Notes: a model not told the origin generated them from the sequence alone. DNA of 64,000 bases from Sphingomonas psychrolutea (GCF_014636175.1 NZ_BMDW01000002.1:222043-286042); one strand, 5' to 3'; numbered from the stretch's first letter, positions 1 to 10,766 are shown. Numbers and translations are program-made.

Positions 1-145
1 GCGGTTCTTCGCCGCCCGTCGGTACTTATCGCAGCTGGTACCCCCGGCCCACTCGGCCTATCGCCCGGCTCGCCGCGTACGGGATCGACGGGGCAAATGC
101 CCGGTTGGGACCGATGACGCAGTGTCAAGTACGAGAGAGAATGCC

Positions 146-1093
146 GTGAGGTCGAGGTTTGCCGCCTTTGTGATCGCCGTCCTCACCGTGTCGGCTGGAG
201 CCGACGCGCACAAGCGTGCGACGATCGCGATCACCTTCGACGATCTTCCGGCGCTGACCCTTTTGCGCGATCAGCGCTACGTCACTTATCTCAACACGAT
301 GATCCTGCGCGGCCTGAAGCGCCACCATATCCCTGCGACCGGCTTCGTAAACGAATCGAAGCTGGACGAGCTTGACCGCTCGCAACAAATCGCTGTGCTC
401 CAACATTGGCTCGACGCATCGATGGATCTTGGCAATCATACTTTTTCGCACGAATCCCCGAATACGCTCGGCCCGGCCGACTACATCGCCGATATCGTCA
501 GAGGGGAGCCGGTGACACGCGGGCTACTGGCCCAGCGCCACCGAACCATCGGCTGGTTTCGCCATCCCTATCTCGAAACCGGGGCGCCGATCGCGGTGAA
601 GCGCGAAATCGACGACTGGTTGCACGCGCATGGCTACCGTATCGCGCCGGTCACGATCGATGCCGACGACTGGGAATTCGCCGAGCCCTATGACGATGCG
701 ATCGCCCGCCACGACGAACGACGCCGAACACACATCCGCCGCGCCTATCTCGAACACAGTGCCGAGACCGTTCGCTGGTACCGCGCTGCTGCGCACGCTT
801 TGTTCGGACGAGACATCGCCTATGTCATGCTGCTGCACGCGACACGGCTCAACGCCGATTGCATCGACGATATCGCCGCGCTGCTAAAAAGCGAGAAACT
901 GCGACCGGTATCGCTTACAAAAGCGATGACGGACCCCGCCTATCGGACGAAGGACCCCTATGCCGGCAAGGACGGGATCGAATGGCTCGAACGCTGGTCG
1001 ATCGAACTCCACAAGTCGTTACCTTGGGACAGCTATAGCGAAGTCCCCAAGGACATTGTGGCAGATTACGATCGGGTCGATCCCGATCGGTGA
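146..1093 (+). CDS. Secreted polysaccharide deacetylase (NodB-type)
   Basis: Carbohydrate esterase 4 / NodB-fold protein of about 315 aa, predicted to remove acetyl groups from a cell-envelope or extracellular polysaccharide in the periplasm. An N-terminal hydrophobic segment ending in ADA-H looks like a signal peptide. The NodB metal motif TFDD lies just after it, followed by the H-x3-H metal motif (NHTFSH) and the substrate-loop motif FRHPYLE. I chose the GTG at 146 because GAGAGA sits 6-8 bases upstream; an in-frame GTG at 122 would add eight residues. It converges on the kinase gene at 1157. The family is clear; the substrate is not. Confidence 0.85.
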   Translation: MRSRFAAFVIAVLTVSAGADAHKRATIAITFDDLPALTLLRDQRYVTYLNTMILRGLKRHHIPATGFVNESKLDELDRSQQIAVLQHWLDASMDLGNHTFSHESPNTLGPADYIADIVRGEPVTRGLLAQRHRTIGWFRHPYLETGAPIAVKREIDDWLHAHGYRIAPVTIDADDWEFAEPYDDAIARHDERRRTHIRRAYLEHSAETVRWYRAAAHALFGRDIAYVMLLHATRLNADCIDDIAALLKSEKLRPVSLTKAMTDPAYRTKDPYAGKDGIEWLERWSIELHKSLPWDSYSEVPKDIVADYDRVDPDR

Positions 1094-1156
1094 TGCGGGG
1101 CGGTGACGCGATGCTCGATGCGCCGGTGTGCGAGCCACGTTCGGCCAGCGGATTGC

Positions 1157-1972
1157 TCAAAGGAGTTTATCGAGCAGAAGATGGAAACGGATCTTGGCGT
1201 AGTCGGCCTGCGCGATGCCGTAGGAGGTCAGAAGCCGTCGTTGCAGGGGCGCTCCGAACTCGCCGAGACAGTGCCACGCGATCGCAATATCCTGATAGCG
1301 ATCAGCAATGCCCGCCCTGCCGACATCGATACAGGTCGCCACGCCGTCGTCGGCGATCAGAATGTTGTCCAACGAGAAGTCGCCATGCGTCACAACCGGA
1401 TCGGGGACGAGGGGTAGCAAGCTCGTCATCTCCGTCCAGACCCGTTCAGGAGTCCAGCCCGCCTCCCCTTCGTCGAAATCCGCACCTTTCACCATCTTCC
1501 GATCAAGGCGCCAGCGCGCCTCACCAAGCCGCAACAGGTGATCGCTGTTAAAAGGACAGCTTTCCACCGGGATGGCATGGAGCCGACGCAAAAGACCGGC
1601 CAAGGCGTCAACGACCACAGGTCCCTTGTCAGCAGACGCATCGAGCCGCTGGTACGCGGTCTTGCCCGCAAGCGCAGCCGTTAACAGCCATGCCTCGTCG
1701 GGCGTTGCAAAGAGCGCCTTTACTGCGGGCACTGGGACGTGATTGCCGAGCCATTGCAAACGCAACATTTCCCCGGCGACGTCCCACGCCGACGGCTGGA
1801 GCGCACATTTAAGAAACAGGTCTGGCGTCACCCCGCGCTTCCAGAGGCGATAGACCGCGTCGCCAGACTCTCCGACGGTATCGCGCGACCACTCATAGCC
1901 GAGAAGGTGCGGTCTCAGGCCTGCCGGCAATTCAGGCGGCTCGACTGAATATTCGCGTCTGTTACGTGTCAC
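1157..1972 (-). CDS. Aminoglycoside 3'-phosphotransferase-like kinase (APH(3') family)
   Basis: Protein of about 271 aa with the APH fold. The catalytic loop is VTHGDFSLDNIL (HGD-x4-N), the metal-binding stretch is CIDVGRAG (the DxG motif), and the conserved tail RYQDIAIAWHCLGEF and C-terminal LLLDKLL match APH(3') enzymes that phosphorylate kanamycin and neomycin. The reading frame is open to about 2086, but family length and the first natural-looking residues (EYSVEPPELP) favour the GTG at 1972. No strong ribosome site is visible there, so the start is uncertain. There is no integron or transposon around it, so it looks like a chromosomal member that may or may not confer resistance. Confidence 0.85.
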   Translation of the reverse strand: MTRNRREYSVEPPELPAGLRPHLLGYEWSRDTVGESGDAVYRLWKRGVTPDLFLKCALQPSAWDVAGEMLRLQWLGNHVPVPAVKALFATPDEAWLLTAALAGKTAYQRLDASADKGPVVVDALAGLLRRLHAIPVESCPFNSDHLLRLGEARWRLDRKMVKGADFDEGEAGWTPERVWTEMTSLLPLVPDPVVTHGDFSLDNILIADDGVATCIDVGRAGIADRYQDIAIAWHCLGEFGAPLQRRLLTSYGIAQADYAKIRFHLLLDKLL

Positions 1973-2622
1973 GGCCAACCGCGCCAAAATACATCGGCGG
2001 CAGCCATCGTCGCGACGAACACCATGCAACCGCAATCCTCGATGACGACTAGGGAACGGTCCCAGAACATTTTTTACCACACCCACAAAGCGACATTTAG
2101 GCCCGACCTGCCAAATCCTAAATTCGCCGTTCGTGTTGCACCATTGCGCCTGGAAAGCTGGAAACCTGCCGTGCAGATTACGTCATTACCACGCCGGTTG
2201 ATCGCTATACTGCCGAAAAACAGCAGTTTCCGTCAGAATATGCGCAGTACCGTATTTTGTTGAAGGGTGCCCGGCAGGTTGCGGCTTTCGCTCCGAAGCC
2301 TGGCTGAGTAGGCGGCCTGGTAACCCGCATATTTAGGCTCTATTAGAAAATCTGTCAGCGGGGTACGTCGAGCGCGCTAAGACGGATGGCATTTCGATAC
2401 TATTGCGGCGATTGGACCGCACGGACCCTCTCGGTAAATTCGTTATATTTCGGTATGGCGGACCGCTCTGAAATTTGCGAACCGGAACCGGACACCGCAT
2501 GCGTGCCGCTGAGAGAGGACCATGCATTTTTATGCGCCGGGACGAAAGTCCGCAAGGGCCGTCGCTTCCCTAACTCCCAAGCAGCCGCGACGGCCTCGTT
2601 GCTTACGCCGCGATGATGCCGC
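1973..2622. other. Intergenic stretch between APH gene and AsmA-like gene
   Basis: About 650 bases, visibly more AT-rich than the flanks, with no reading frame that has a recognisable motif or a good ribosome site. A minus-strand frame open at 2333-2527 and a plus-strand one at 2024-2263 have unremarkable composition, and I do not call them. Confidence 0.5.
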
Positions 2623-4743
2623 TCAAAACAGCCCGAACAATTTCTTGCGGGAGCCTGGGACAGTTGCTTGCCCCGATCTGACGTCGTTACGTGCCTTTCC
2701 TTTGATCGTCCGCTGAGCATTGGCGGTCGCACCCGCGAGGACTGGACCGCACGCAGCAGCCTTGCCACCGCCAAGGTCTACAAAAGCGAGCATGCTAGCA
2801 ACTGGCGTGGCGACGACGCCCAAGGCGATCGCTGCCCCTGCCCGCCCGATCAGGGCGGGGCTGAGCGGATTGATGGACGGCGATGAAAAGCGACCGCTTA
2901 ATCGGACTGGAGACTGCGCCGAGAACAAGCTGAACTTCTTCCCGTCGGCCTTCACCGATAGATCGATTGCCTCGGTGCCGAAATTGAAACTGCCGGTGCC
3001 GGCGATCACGTTTTTCTCGGTATCGATCAGGATCGGATCCGCGATGGCGGTCCCGTTGCGAACGGTAAACGCGACAAGACCGCAATTTATCGCGACCGGT
3101 TCCTTCAGCTTGTGCTGGAACAGTCGCTGCGCGAACACGCCGATGTCGAGTTCGGACAACTGCACGTTACGCTGGGACAGCGTGCCTGCCGGGATGATCA
3201 CCGCGACGCGTCCATTCGCACTCTTCAGTGAATCGTGCAGCGTATCTCCCACGCCGTGCAATTGCATCCGGCCATGTACCGTCCCGGTAGTGCCGGATTC
3301 AGCTACGCCGAACCCGGATAGAAGGCTCCCCATCGGCGTCGGAGTCAGGCGGATGTCGTAGGTGGCGCGAACGGGATGCGACCGGGCGTTGAATGCCATC
3401 GTCGCGATCACCTTGCCCTTCGACATGGCGAAGCTGAACGGATCGAGCTTCAGCAGCCCGTGGTCAAGCGACAGATTGAGGTCAACGTTGGTGATCGGGA
3501 GGTGCTTCGATCGGACCGCGCCAATCCGGTAGCGCAGTGTCGCATCGAAGCTCTGCATCTTCTCAACCGGGATTGGTGCATTGGGTATCAGGTGCGCCGG
3601 TGCGGCGCCAGTCTCGGCGGCAGCGGCGACCGCACCTTTTTCAGCGACCGTGTCGGGACTATAGCCGATGAAAGGTGCGGCATCGATGATGTCGAGTGAG
3701 CGGCTGGTGAGAACCGCGTCCAGCCTTACCCTTGGTTGTTGGTCCCGGACAGTGAACTTCCCCGCAATATCGCTCTCGCCAAAGTGGCCGGTCATAGCGC
3801 TGAAGCTATAGTCTGTACCACTTTTGATCAATGTCGCCTTTAGCGCATACGCTCGGGTCTCGGGCACGACGACTCCGATGATCCCCAACAGATCGTCAAC
3901 GTCCTTGCCACGCGCGCGCACCGCAAGCGGGACGTTTTCGATGTCGGCGAGGCTTGGGAGGTTGCCTGCGACATCGATCACATTTTCAGCCGCATGCATT
4001 TCCAGTGTCAGCTGGTTGCGCCCGCGGGCGACCGTGGCATCGGGCGATTGCAGCGCGCCGGTTAGCGTGAACGGCGTATCGCGTATCTGTCCATGGCCGT
4101 CGAGTCGCACGGCATCGCCGATGCGGGCGTTGCGAGAAGCAATGCTGGACAGGGTCAGATCGGCAAGGAACCGAAGACTCGGATCTTTGAAACGCACCGT
4201 CGACGCGGAAAGCGAAGCCTGATCGATGATGGGCAGTTCAAACGGCTTCCCGTGCGCGTTCGACCCAAACGTCCAGGTATTGGCAACGTGCGCTGCATCC
4301 CATTCAGCATCGATCGCCCCGTTCGTCATGTTCAGGGTTCGCAGATGGCGGCGGCCGAAGAACAACGAGAGTGGAGCGATATCGGCGTCGGCGTGGGTTG
4401 CCGAGAACAGGTCTGGCTTCGACGCCCATGTCGGGTTTGCGACATGTACGCCGTTGGCCGCAAACCGGATATCGAAAGGGTTGAAATAGAGTTCGAATCC
4501 GCTCTCGACGCTAACCTTGCGCTGCAGCAGTGATGTCGCGAGATGCTCGAAAGCCCCCTGCAAAAACCGCCCCTTGGTGAGGTACAATACCAACCACACC
4601 GCCATGATCGTCGCCAAAAAGCAGATACCCGCCCTTTGCAACCACCACAGCGGTGACCGGCGCGGACGGCTCGGTGCAATCGTCCTGCCAGCGGGCACGG
4701 GGGGAAGGCTATCGCCAACGAAATCGGTCAAATCGTCTTCCAC
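2623..4743 (-). CDS. AsmA family protein
   Basis: A 706-aa protein with a short cytoplasmic N-terminus, one membrane segment at about residues 32-52 (FLATIMAVWLVLYL) and a long periplasmic part. It begins with the family-typical opening in which GRFLQGAFEHLAT and VHVANPTWASKPDLF follow the membrane anchor. The C-terminal AsmA module contains a stretch like ADPILIDTEKNVIAGTG and ends in SPVRLSGRFSSPSINPLSPA. Such proteins are thought to bridge the envelope and affect outer-membrane lipid transport or biogenesis. It is monocistronic here, and its end lies near the AT-rich gap at 1973-2622. The family call is firm; the precise role is not. Confidence 0.8.
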   Translation of the reverse strand: MEDDLTDFVGDSLPPVPAGRTIAPSRPRRSPLWWLQRAGICFLATIMAVWLVLYLTKGRFLQGAFEHLATSLLQRKVSVESGFELYFNPFDIRFAANGVHVANPTWASKPDLFSATHADADIAPLSLFFGRRHLRTLNMTNGAIDAEWDAAHVANTWTFGSNAHGKPFELPIIDQASLSASTVRFKDPSLRFLADLTLSSIASRNARIGDAVRLDGHGQIRDTPFTLTGALQSPDATVARGRNQLTLEMHAAENVIDVAGNLPSLADIENVPLAVRARGKDVDDLLGIIGVVVPETRAYALKATLIKSGTDYSFSAMTGHFGESDIAGKFTVRDQQPRVRLDAVLTSRSLDIIDAAPFIGYSPDTVAEKGAVAAAAETGAAPAHLIPNAPIPVEKMQSFDATLRYRIGAVRSKHLPITNVDLNLSLDHGLLKLDPFSFAMSKGKVIATMAFNARSHPVRATYDIRLTPTPMGSLLSGFGVAESGTTGTVHGRMQLHGVGDTLHDSLKSANGRVAVIIPAGTLSQRNVQLSELDIGVFAQRLFQHKLKEPVAINCGLVAFTVRNGTAIADPILIDTEKNVIAGTGSFNFGTEAIDLSVKADGKKFSLFSAQSPVRLSGRFSSPSINPLSPALIGRAGAAIALGVVATPVASMLAFVDLGGGKAAACGPVLAGATANAQRTIKGKARNDVRSGQATVPGSRKKLFGLF

Positions 4744-5273
4744 GCGCTTACCATCTCAGAAGTGAGTAGAAGCGTACAACGTTCCGGGCAATCAAACGGC
4801 CTATTTTCTCGGCCAAAATCATTAGCCGTCTCATGCGCGCGACGGGGGCGGCGGCCGGACAACGAGGATGGTGGCGTGAATTCACGCTCCACGTTAAGAC
4901 CAGCTAACCCCTTCATAAACCGCCGGGAGGATGGGATCGGATGTCTCGCCAGCCGACATTTGATTTGGACCCGCACCCTGATCTTTGGAAGGACGATTCC
5001 GCTTGTGAACGTCAAACGTCTCTTCCGCTTCGATTTGCGATTTGCGGGATCGCGGTTTTCCCTGAGGCTGTGGCGAGCCAATGAAAAGCCACGCCCAAGG
5101 CCAAACACGTTCGACCGCGTTACAGCGCCGGCCTCAGTCCATGACCCGAATGAAAATCTGCGCTATGCGCGGCATTCGCTGCGCAATCGGCCACTAGACG
5201 GGCCATCTTTAGAAGTCGATGATCGGGCTACAAATCCGTCGATTGAAGGGCTGCGCATGAGATCCTATTCACC
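4744..5273. other. Intergenic stretch before the cytochrome c gene
   Basis: About 530 bases between divergent genes. Long open frames run through it on both strands but have basic, low-complexity translations typical of GC-rich non-coding DNA. One small frame, ATG at 4941 to a stop at 5084 (47 codons, beginning MSRQPTFDLDPHPDLW), has a GGGAGG 10-15 bases upstream and a more natural composition. I cannot support it further. Confidence 0.35.
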
Positions 5274-6566
5274 GTGCTGAAGCGCCTGCTTCTCGGTATC
5301 GTTGGCGTCATCGTCCTCGGAATAATTGCGATCGCTGTTTTTGCCTGGCGCCCAGCCATCGCCGAGATTGCCCCGCCCGCGCCCGGCGGCTTCGCGCCCG
5401 CATTGGTCGCGCAGGGCGAAGTGCTGGCCAGTGCTGGCTATTGCGCATCGTGCCACACCGCAAAGCACGGCAAGCCGTTTGCAGGCGGCTATCCGATGGC
5501 GACGCAGTTCGGCACGATCTATTCGACCAACATCACGCCCGATCCGCAGACCGGGATTGGCACATGGTCCGAACCCGCGTTCCGGCGCGCGATGCACGAG
5601 GGCGTGGCGCGCAACGGCGCGCACCTGTTCCCAGCGTTTCCGTACGATCATTTCACCAAGCTGAGCGACGCCGACGTTGCCGCGCTCTACGCCTATTTCA
5701 TGACCAGGGCGCCGGTGCGTCAGGACGCCAGCGACAACACCGTCCCCTTCCCGCTCAACATCCGTGCGCTCCAGGCCGGGTGGAAATTCCTGTTCTTCAC
5801 CACCGGCCGCTTCCGCGCAGAACCTGCACACAGCGCGCTGTGGAACCGCGGCGCGTATCTCGCCGAGGGGCTCAGCCATTGCGGTGCCTGCCATACGCCG
5901 CGCGGCATGCTTGGCGCCGAGATCAAGGAGCGCGCCTATAAGGGCGCACCGATCGACGGCTGGATCGCGCCGCCGCTCGACTCGACCAACCCGTCGCCAG
6001 TCCCTTGGACGCAGGCCGAGCTGGTCGCTTATCTGGGCACAGGCGTCAGCCGCTATCACGGCACCGCCGTCGGGCCGATGGGCGCGGTCCCGCTGGGGCT
6101 GTCGCGTCTGCCAGCATCCGACATCGCTGCGATCGCCGCCTATTTCGCCAGCCGTAACGGATCGGCAAGCCAAGGCGCCAAGGGCGATGCCGCAATTGCG
6201 CATGCGCTGGCGGTGGACAAAGTCGGCACCGGGCTGAGCTATGATCCCGCCGCCCGGCTCTATGCCAGCGCCTGCGCCTCATGCCACTATAACGGTCGGC
6301 AGTTGAACCCGCTGCGCCCCGATCTCGCGCTCAACAGCGCGGTGAATTTGGATGACCCCACCAATCTGATCCGCGTCATCCTCTATGGGGTGAACGCACA
6401 GGACGGGGTCCCGGGCGTGGTGATGCCCGGCTTCGCGCACGGCTTTACCGACGCCGATATCGCGCGGATCGCCGCCTATCTGCGAAACACCCGCACGGAC
6501 AAGCCGGCCTGGGCCGACCTTGAAAAAACAGTCGCCACCATCCGCGCGCAAGGCCAGGGCCAATGA
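5274..6566 (+). CDS. Triheme cytochrome c subunit of a molybdenum dehydrogenase
   Basis: A 430-aa membrane-anchored c-type cytochrome with an uncleaved or cleavable N-terminal helix (residues 4-25) and three heme sites: C57-x2-C60-H61, C203-x2-C206-H207 and C334-x2-C337-H338. It resembles the cytochrome subunits of membrane alcohol, gluconate and nicotinate dehydrogenases, which pass electrons to ubiquinone or a terminal oxidase. Its stop overlaps the next start (ATGA at 6563), so it is co-translated with the [2Fe-2S] and large subunits and is their likely electron acceptor. The start is a GTG; no strong ribosome site was seen. Confidence 0.85.
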   Translation: MLKRLLLGIVGVIVLGIIAIAVFAWRPAIAEIAPPAPGGFAPALVAQGEVLASAGYCASCHTAKHGKPFAGGYPMATQFGTIYSTNITPDPQTGIGTWSEPAFRRAMHEGVARNGAHLFPAFPYDHFTKLSDADVAALYAYFMTRAPVRQDASDNTVPFPLNIRALQAGWKFLFFTTGRFRAEPAHSALWNRGAYLAEGLSHCGACHTPRGMLGAEIKERAYKGAPIDGWIAPPLDSTNPSPVPWTQAELVAYLGTGVSRYHGTAVGPMGAVPLGLSRLPASDIAAIAAYFASRNGSASQGAKGDAAIAHALAVDKVGTGLSYDPAARLYASACASCHYNGRQLNPLRPDLALNSAVNLDDPTNLIRVILYGVNAQDGVPGVVMPGFAHGFTDADIARIAAYLRNTRTDKPAWADLEKTVATIRAQGQGQ

Positions 6567-7027
6567 CCAGCTTCACCATCAACGGCCGCACGATCACCAC
6601 CGACATGGAGGACGACACGCCTTTGCTGTGGGTGATTCGCGATCATATCGGGCTAACGGGCACCAAATTCGGCTGCGGCATCGGTATGTGCGGCGCGTGC
6701 ACGGTCCATGTCGGCGGGCGCGCGACGCGGTCGTGCCTCACACCGCTTGCGTCGGTGGAGGGCGCGGTCGTCACGACGATCGAAGGGCTCGACCCGGCCT
6801 CGAACCATCCGCTGCAGCAGGCATGGCGCGACCTGCAGGTGCCGCAATGTGGCTACTGTCAGTCGGGCCAGATCATGCAGGCAGCCGCACTGCTCCAGGA
6901 TTTTCCGGCGCCCAGCGACGACGAGATCGACGCGGTGATGACCGGGAATCTCTGCCGCTGCATGACGTATGTCCGCATCCGCACGGCGATCAAGCAGGCC
7001 GCGGCCAAGATGGAAACCAAGGCATGA
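6563..7027 (+). CDS. [2Fe-2S] subunit of isoquinoline 1-oxidoreductase-type hydroxylase
   Basis: A 154-aa xanthine dehydrogenase-family iron-sulfur subunit. Two clusters are fully visible: the plant-ferredoxin-like site with C38, C43, C46 and C58, and the second site with C96-x2-C99 and C131-x-C133 (NLCRC). There is no FAD domain and no separate FAD subunit nearby, as expected for the IorAB subclass that uses cytochromes instead of NAD. It overlaps both neighbours by four bases (ATGA), implying stoichiometric synthesis of the three subunits. Confidence 0.9.
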   Translation: MTSFTINGRTITTDMEDDTPLLWVIRDHIGLTGTKFGCGIGMCGACTVHVGGRATRSCLTPLASVEGAVVTTIEGLDPASNHPLQQAWRDLQVPQCGYCQSGQIMQAAALLQDFPAPSDDEIDAVMTGNLCRCMTYVRIRTAIKQAAAKMETKA

Positions 7028-9324
7028 GCCGCCTCATTACCCGCAGCAACGCGGCGAACCCACTCAGCCGCCGTGGCTTCCTGGTGGCAAGCAGCGCCGC
7101 AGGAGTCGCGTTCGGCTTCTCACGCGTGATCGCGGCGATCGATCCGGCGGTGCCCGGCAGCGTCCCGGCGCCTGCGACGGGAGCGGTGTTCGAACCGACG
7201 ATCTGGTTCGGCATCGACGCGGCAGGCATCGTCACCGTCAACATCATCCGCGCCGAAATGGGCCAGCATGTCGGGACCGCACTCGCGCGCATCCTTGCCG
7301 ACGAGCTCGAGGCGGACTGGAGCAAGGTCCGGATCGTCCACGTCGATAGCGATCCAAAATGGGGCTATATGGTCACCGGCGGCAGCTGGTCGGTGTGGCA
7401 GACATTCCCCGTGTTCAGTCCGGCGGGCGCTGCCGGCCGGATCGCGCTGATCGAAGCCGGTGCCAAATTGATTGGCGCCAACCCCGCGAGCTGCACCGCC
7501 AAGGGCGGCGCGGTCCATGCCGGCGGGCGCTCGATCTCCTATGGCGATATCGCCAAGAGCGGCACGGTCGCGCGACAGTTCACGCCCGACGAACTCAAGG
7601 CGCTGCCGATCAAGCCCGTCAAGGAGCGGCGCCTGATCGGTCGCGAGACCCACGGCCTCGACATCGATGCCAAGACGAATGGCACCGCGATTTACGGCAT
7701 CGACGCGAAAATACCGAACATGGTGTATGCACGCCCGAAGCTGCCGCCGACACGCAACGGTTCAAAGGTCGTGTCGATCGATGACGCCGCAGCGAAGAAG
7801 GTGAAGGGCTATCTGCGCTATCTGGTGCTCGACGATCCGTCGGATACCGTGCCCGGCTGGGTGATGGTGATCGCCACGTCGTATTATGCCGCGCTCAAAG
7901 CGGCCGATCTGCTTGAGGTGACGTGGACCGCCGGCCCTGGTGCGGACATGACCGAAGCATCGTTGCAGGATCATGCCCGCGCGCTGGTCGGCAAGGCCGA
8001 TGGCGGTGTCACGCTCGACATCGTCAACGCTACCCCCGCCCCCACCTCGGCGGCGAGCACGATCGAGCAGATCTACACCACGGCCACCGTGCTGCATTTC
8101 CAGCTCGAGCCAGTCAACGCGCTCGCGTTCGAGAAGGACGGCGTGTTCGAGATCCACACCGGCAACCAGTGGCAAAGCCTGATCCTGCCGACGCTCGCCA
8201 AGGCGCTCGGCGTGCCCGAGACCAAAGTGGTGCTGCGCAGCTATTTGCTCGGCGGCGGCTTCGGGCGGCGGCTCAACGGCGACTATACGATCCCCGCCGC
8301 GCTCGCGACCAAGGCGCTCGGCCGACCGGTCAAGATGATCCTCACCCGTGAAGACGATGCGCGCTTCGATTCGGTCCGCTCGCCGTCGGTGCAGCGCTTG
8401 CGCATGCAGTTCGACGGCAGCGGCCAGATTCAGGCGATGGAGCACCACGCCTGTGCCGGCTGGCCGACACAAGTGATCGCCGGGCCGGCGCTGCTCGCAA
8501 AAACCAAGGCAGGCGGCCAATATGATCCGTTCGCAATTTCGGGTGCGGACCATTGGTACGATGTCGGCCACCAGACCGTCCGCGCGGTCGCCAACGATCT
8601 CGCCAACGCGACATTCCGCCCGGGCTGGCTGCGCTCGGTCGGACCAGGCTGGACCAACTGGGCGCTTGAAAGCTTCATCGATGAGGCGGCGCACCACAGC
8701 AAGACTGATCCGGTGGCGTTTCGGCTCAAGCTGCTGACCGGTAAAGGCCGCAACGCCGGCTCCGCGCCAAACGCAGTCGGCGGCGCGCTGCGCCAGGCCG
8801 AGGTGGTACGCCGCGTCGCCGCGAGGGCTGGCTGGAGCGCAAAATTGCCTGCCGATACTGGGCTCGGCATCGCGACCAGCTTCGGGCAAGAACGCGACAT
8901 GCCGACCTGGGTGGCCTGTGCGGCACAGGTCCATGTCGACCGCAAGACCGGGATCGTCCGCGTCGAGAAACTGACACTGGTGGTCGACGCCGGCACGATC
9001 GTCGATCCCGACGGCGCGCTGGCACAGGTGCAGGGCGCCGCGCTATGGGGCCTCAGCATGGCGCTGCACGAAGGCACCGAATTCGCCGCGGGCCAGGTGA
9101 AGGATACCAATCTCAACACCTACACCCCGCTGCGCATCGCCGACGTGCCGGAACTCGACATCGGTTTCGTCGAAAGCGGGAACGTGCCCGTCGGGCTGGG
9201 TGAGCCCGCCACCACCGTCGTCGGTCCCGCGATCGGCAATGCGATCTACGCAGCGACCGGGATTAGATTGCGGCACATTCCAATCACGCCGGCCGCGGTC
9301 CTGTCGGCGTTGAACGCAAGTTAA
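7024..9324 (+). CDS. Molybdopterin large subunit, isoquinoline 1-oxidoreductase/aldehyde dehydrogenase type
   Basis: A 766-aa catalytic subunit of a periplasmic molybdenum hydroxylase. A Tat signal is present near residues 14-20 ([10 protein letters not shown]), consistent with export of the folded cofactor-loaded enzyme. Family motifs include the cofactor-binding stretch around [14 protein letters not shown] and the C-terminal [18 protein letters not shown]. The ATG at 7024 overlaps the previous stop. Known members oxidise isoquinoline, aldehydes or nicotinate; nothing in the neighbourhood fixes the substrate. With the triheme cytochrome at 5274 and the iron-sulfur protein at 6563 it forms a complete three-subunit enzyme. 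Confidence 0.88.
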   Translation: MSRLITRSNAANPLSRRGFLVASSAAGVAFGFSRVIAAIDPAVPGSVPAPATGAVFEPTIWFGIDAAGIVTVNIIRAEMGQHVGTALARILADELEADWSKVRIVHVDSDPKWGYMVTGGSWSVWQTFPVFSPAGAAGRIALIEAGAKLIGANPASCTAKGGAVHAGGRSISYGDIAKSGTVARQFTPDELKALPIKPVKERRLIGRETHGLDIDAKTNGTAIYGIDAKIPNMVYARPKLPPTRNGSKVVSIDDAAAKKVKGYLRYLVLDDPSDTVPGWVMVIATSYYAALKAADLLEVTWTAGPGADMTEASLQDHARALVGKADGGVTLDIVNATPAPTSAASTIEQIYTTATVLHFQLEPVNALAFEKDGVFEIHTGNQWQSLILPTLAKALGVPETKVVLRSYLLGGGFGRRLNGDYTIPAALATKALGRPVKMILTREDDARFDSVRSPSVQRLRMQFDGSGQIQAMEHHACAGWPTQVIAGPALLAKTKAGGQYDPFAISGADHWYDVGHQTVRAVANDLANATFRPGWLRSVGPGWTNWALESFIDEAAHHSKTDPVAFRLKLLTGKGRNAGSAPNAVGGALRQAEVVRRVAARAGWSAKLPADTGLGIATSFGQERDMPTWVACAAQVHVDRKTGIVRVEKLTLVVDAGTIVDPDGALAQVQGAALWGLSMALHEGTEFAAGQVKDTNLNTYTPLRIADVPELDIGFVESGNVPVGLGEPATTVVGPAIGNAIYAATGIRLRHIPITPAAVLSALNAS

Positions 9325-9851
9325 ATTTACCGGCACCGCGACACTGCAACATGCGAACCCGATGGCAAGCGACCAAGCCGTCGCTGTCTGCTGGCGGTAC
9401 GACCCGCGTGCGGTCATCCAGGCCCGCGTTGCCGCGTCTCGAAAGGAATACTCCGCTCGTGTGAGAAAAATGGGAGCTTTGCGGCCGAAGGGCGTGCGGC
9501 CCGAACGACAAACATTGGTGGGAACGGCCGCTTTTGAGTGACATATCGGATGATTGACGTTCGTTTCGGATGATTGACGTTCGTTCTTCCCAAGGTCGTG
9601 GGTGCTGGCTATCAAGCGCTGTTCTTTCCTGGTCGGAAACCTGACTCGATATTGCAGCCAGCTGTTTCGCCTATCGATCCGCCTATCTGGCGCTTGGTCG
9701 AAGTGCCAACCTCCATCACCGTCAAAGCCCCGCACGATATCATCCAAGTCACCATCGGCTGTCTGGATTACCACCGGGACTCTCGCAGCGACCACACAAC
9801 CTATGGGCTGCCCGTGAGGGAGGATTAGGCTCCATCCCCGCGCAATCTTGA
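9325..9851. other. Intergenic stretch with a short tandem repeat
   Basis: About 530 bases between the hydroxylase operon and the fecR-like gene. No supported gene. It contains an exact 20-bp tandem duplication (separate entry) and, just before it, a GC-rich segment with inverted GCGGCC/GGCCGC words (about 9481-9535) that resembles degenerate intergenic repeats. Confidence 0.5.
9546..9585. repeat. Exact 20-bp tandem direct repeat
   Basis: The 20-mer TCGGATGATTGACGTTCGTT occurs twice back to back (9546-9565 and 9566-9585) without a mismatch. It lies in non-coding DNA downstream of the molybdenum hydroxylase genes. It could be a recent slippage duplication or a pair of protein-binding sites. 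Confidence 0.85.
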
Positions 9852-10766
9852 TTAATCGTGCTGATCGGGTGCGACCGCGTTTGGGTTGGCGATCAATCCG
9901 CGGACCGCCTCGGTATCCCCCTGGTTCACGACTCCATAAACGGGCGTTGCCCCCGCAGCGGGGTCTGTCAGCACGATCTGCTGCTTGGCGTAAAGATTAA
10001 CCTTGGCGATGACCTCGCGCAGCGGCTCGCCGCGGAAGACGAGCTGGCCGCGAGTCCAGGCGACAGCGGTGTCGGCATCGACGTCGGCGACTTGGCGGAT
10101 GAAGCTGGTGCTGCTGCTGTTCTCGTTGCTGACGCCGAACGACAGACGCTCGCCCTTGCGCGCCACCTTCTCGATCGGCTCGGCAGATTTGCCTTTTCGA
10201 CCCTCGGACACGGCGATTCGGATGACGCCTTCGACGACGGTCACTTCAGCCTCGGGTCCGCTCACGCTGACATCGAACGCAGTGCCTACGGCGCGCACTT
10301 CGCCGTGGCGCGTCTCGACGATGAATGGCCGCGCCGTGTTATGGGCGACCTTGAACAGCGCCTCGCCCGCGGTCAGCCGCAGACGGCGTTCGCCGGGCGC
10401 GAAGGCCACTTCGACCCGGCTGTCGGCCGCGAGAGTAACGACCGAAGAATCGCTTAGGACGATCTTCCTACGTTCGGCGTGCCCGGTGGCGAACGCTTGC
10501 GCCACGTCCAGCGGCCCCTGTCGCGCCGGCCACAGTGCCGCAAATCCACCGCCGATCAGCGCAACCGCAGCGACGCTCGCCGCGATCTTGCGCGGCCATG
10601 TGGCTCGGGCCGGACGGGTCGCAATCTCGGGTGGTTCCAGTTCGCCAAGCCAGGACCAGAAGGCGGCGGCTTCTGCGCGATCAGCGGGATGGAGTGTCGA
10701 CTCCGCATCGCCGAAAAATGCTCCGAACACGGCACGAGATCGCTTGCGAAATTCGGGCTCGTTCAC
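9852..10766 (-). CDS. FecR-type anti-sigma regulator
   Basis: A 304-aa inner-membrane regulator: an N-terminal DUF4880-like cytoplasmic part with the motif EAAAFWSWL, one membrane helix at about residues 62-82, and a periplasmic FecR domain containing RLRLTAGEALFKVAHNTARPFIVETRHGEVRAVGTAF (given in part). In this family the periplasmic part senses the N-terminal STN domain of a partner TonB receptor, and the cytoplasmic part controls the ECF sigma factor. It follows the sigma gene with a four-base overlap (stop at 10763, start at 10766), and the candidate STN receptor starts 200 bases beyond the sigma gene on the other strand. Confidence 0.88.
   Translation of the reverse strand: MNEPEFRKRSRAVFGAFFGDAESTLHPADRAEAAAFWSWLGELEPPEIATRPARATWPRKIAASVAAVALIGGGFAALWPARQGPLDVAQAFATGHAERRKIVLSDSSVVTLAADSRVEVAFAPGERRLRLTAGEALFKVAHNTARPFIVETRHGEVRAVGTAFDVSVSGPEAEVTVVEGVIRIAVSEGRKGKSAEPIEKVARKGERLSFGVSNENSSSTSFIRQVADVDADTAVAWTRGQLVFRGEPLREVIAKVNLYAKQQIVLTDPAAGATPVYGVVNQGDTEAVRGLIANPNAVAPDQHD

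Noticed and set aside
1..145. Possible continuation of the deacetylase frame to the window edge
   Set aside because: The frame is open but basic and without homology; the signal peptide and ribosome site place the start at 146.
5265..6203. Minus-strand 312-codon frame
   Set aside because: Antisense to the triheme cytochrome gene, no motif, composition of a GC-rich shadow.
6520..7023. N-terminal extension of the molybdopterin subunit
   Set aside because: It overlaps the [2Fe-2S] subunit gene out of frame; the Tat signal begins just after the ATG at 7024.
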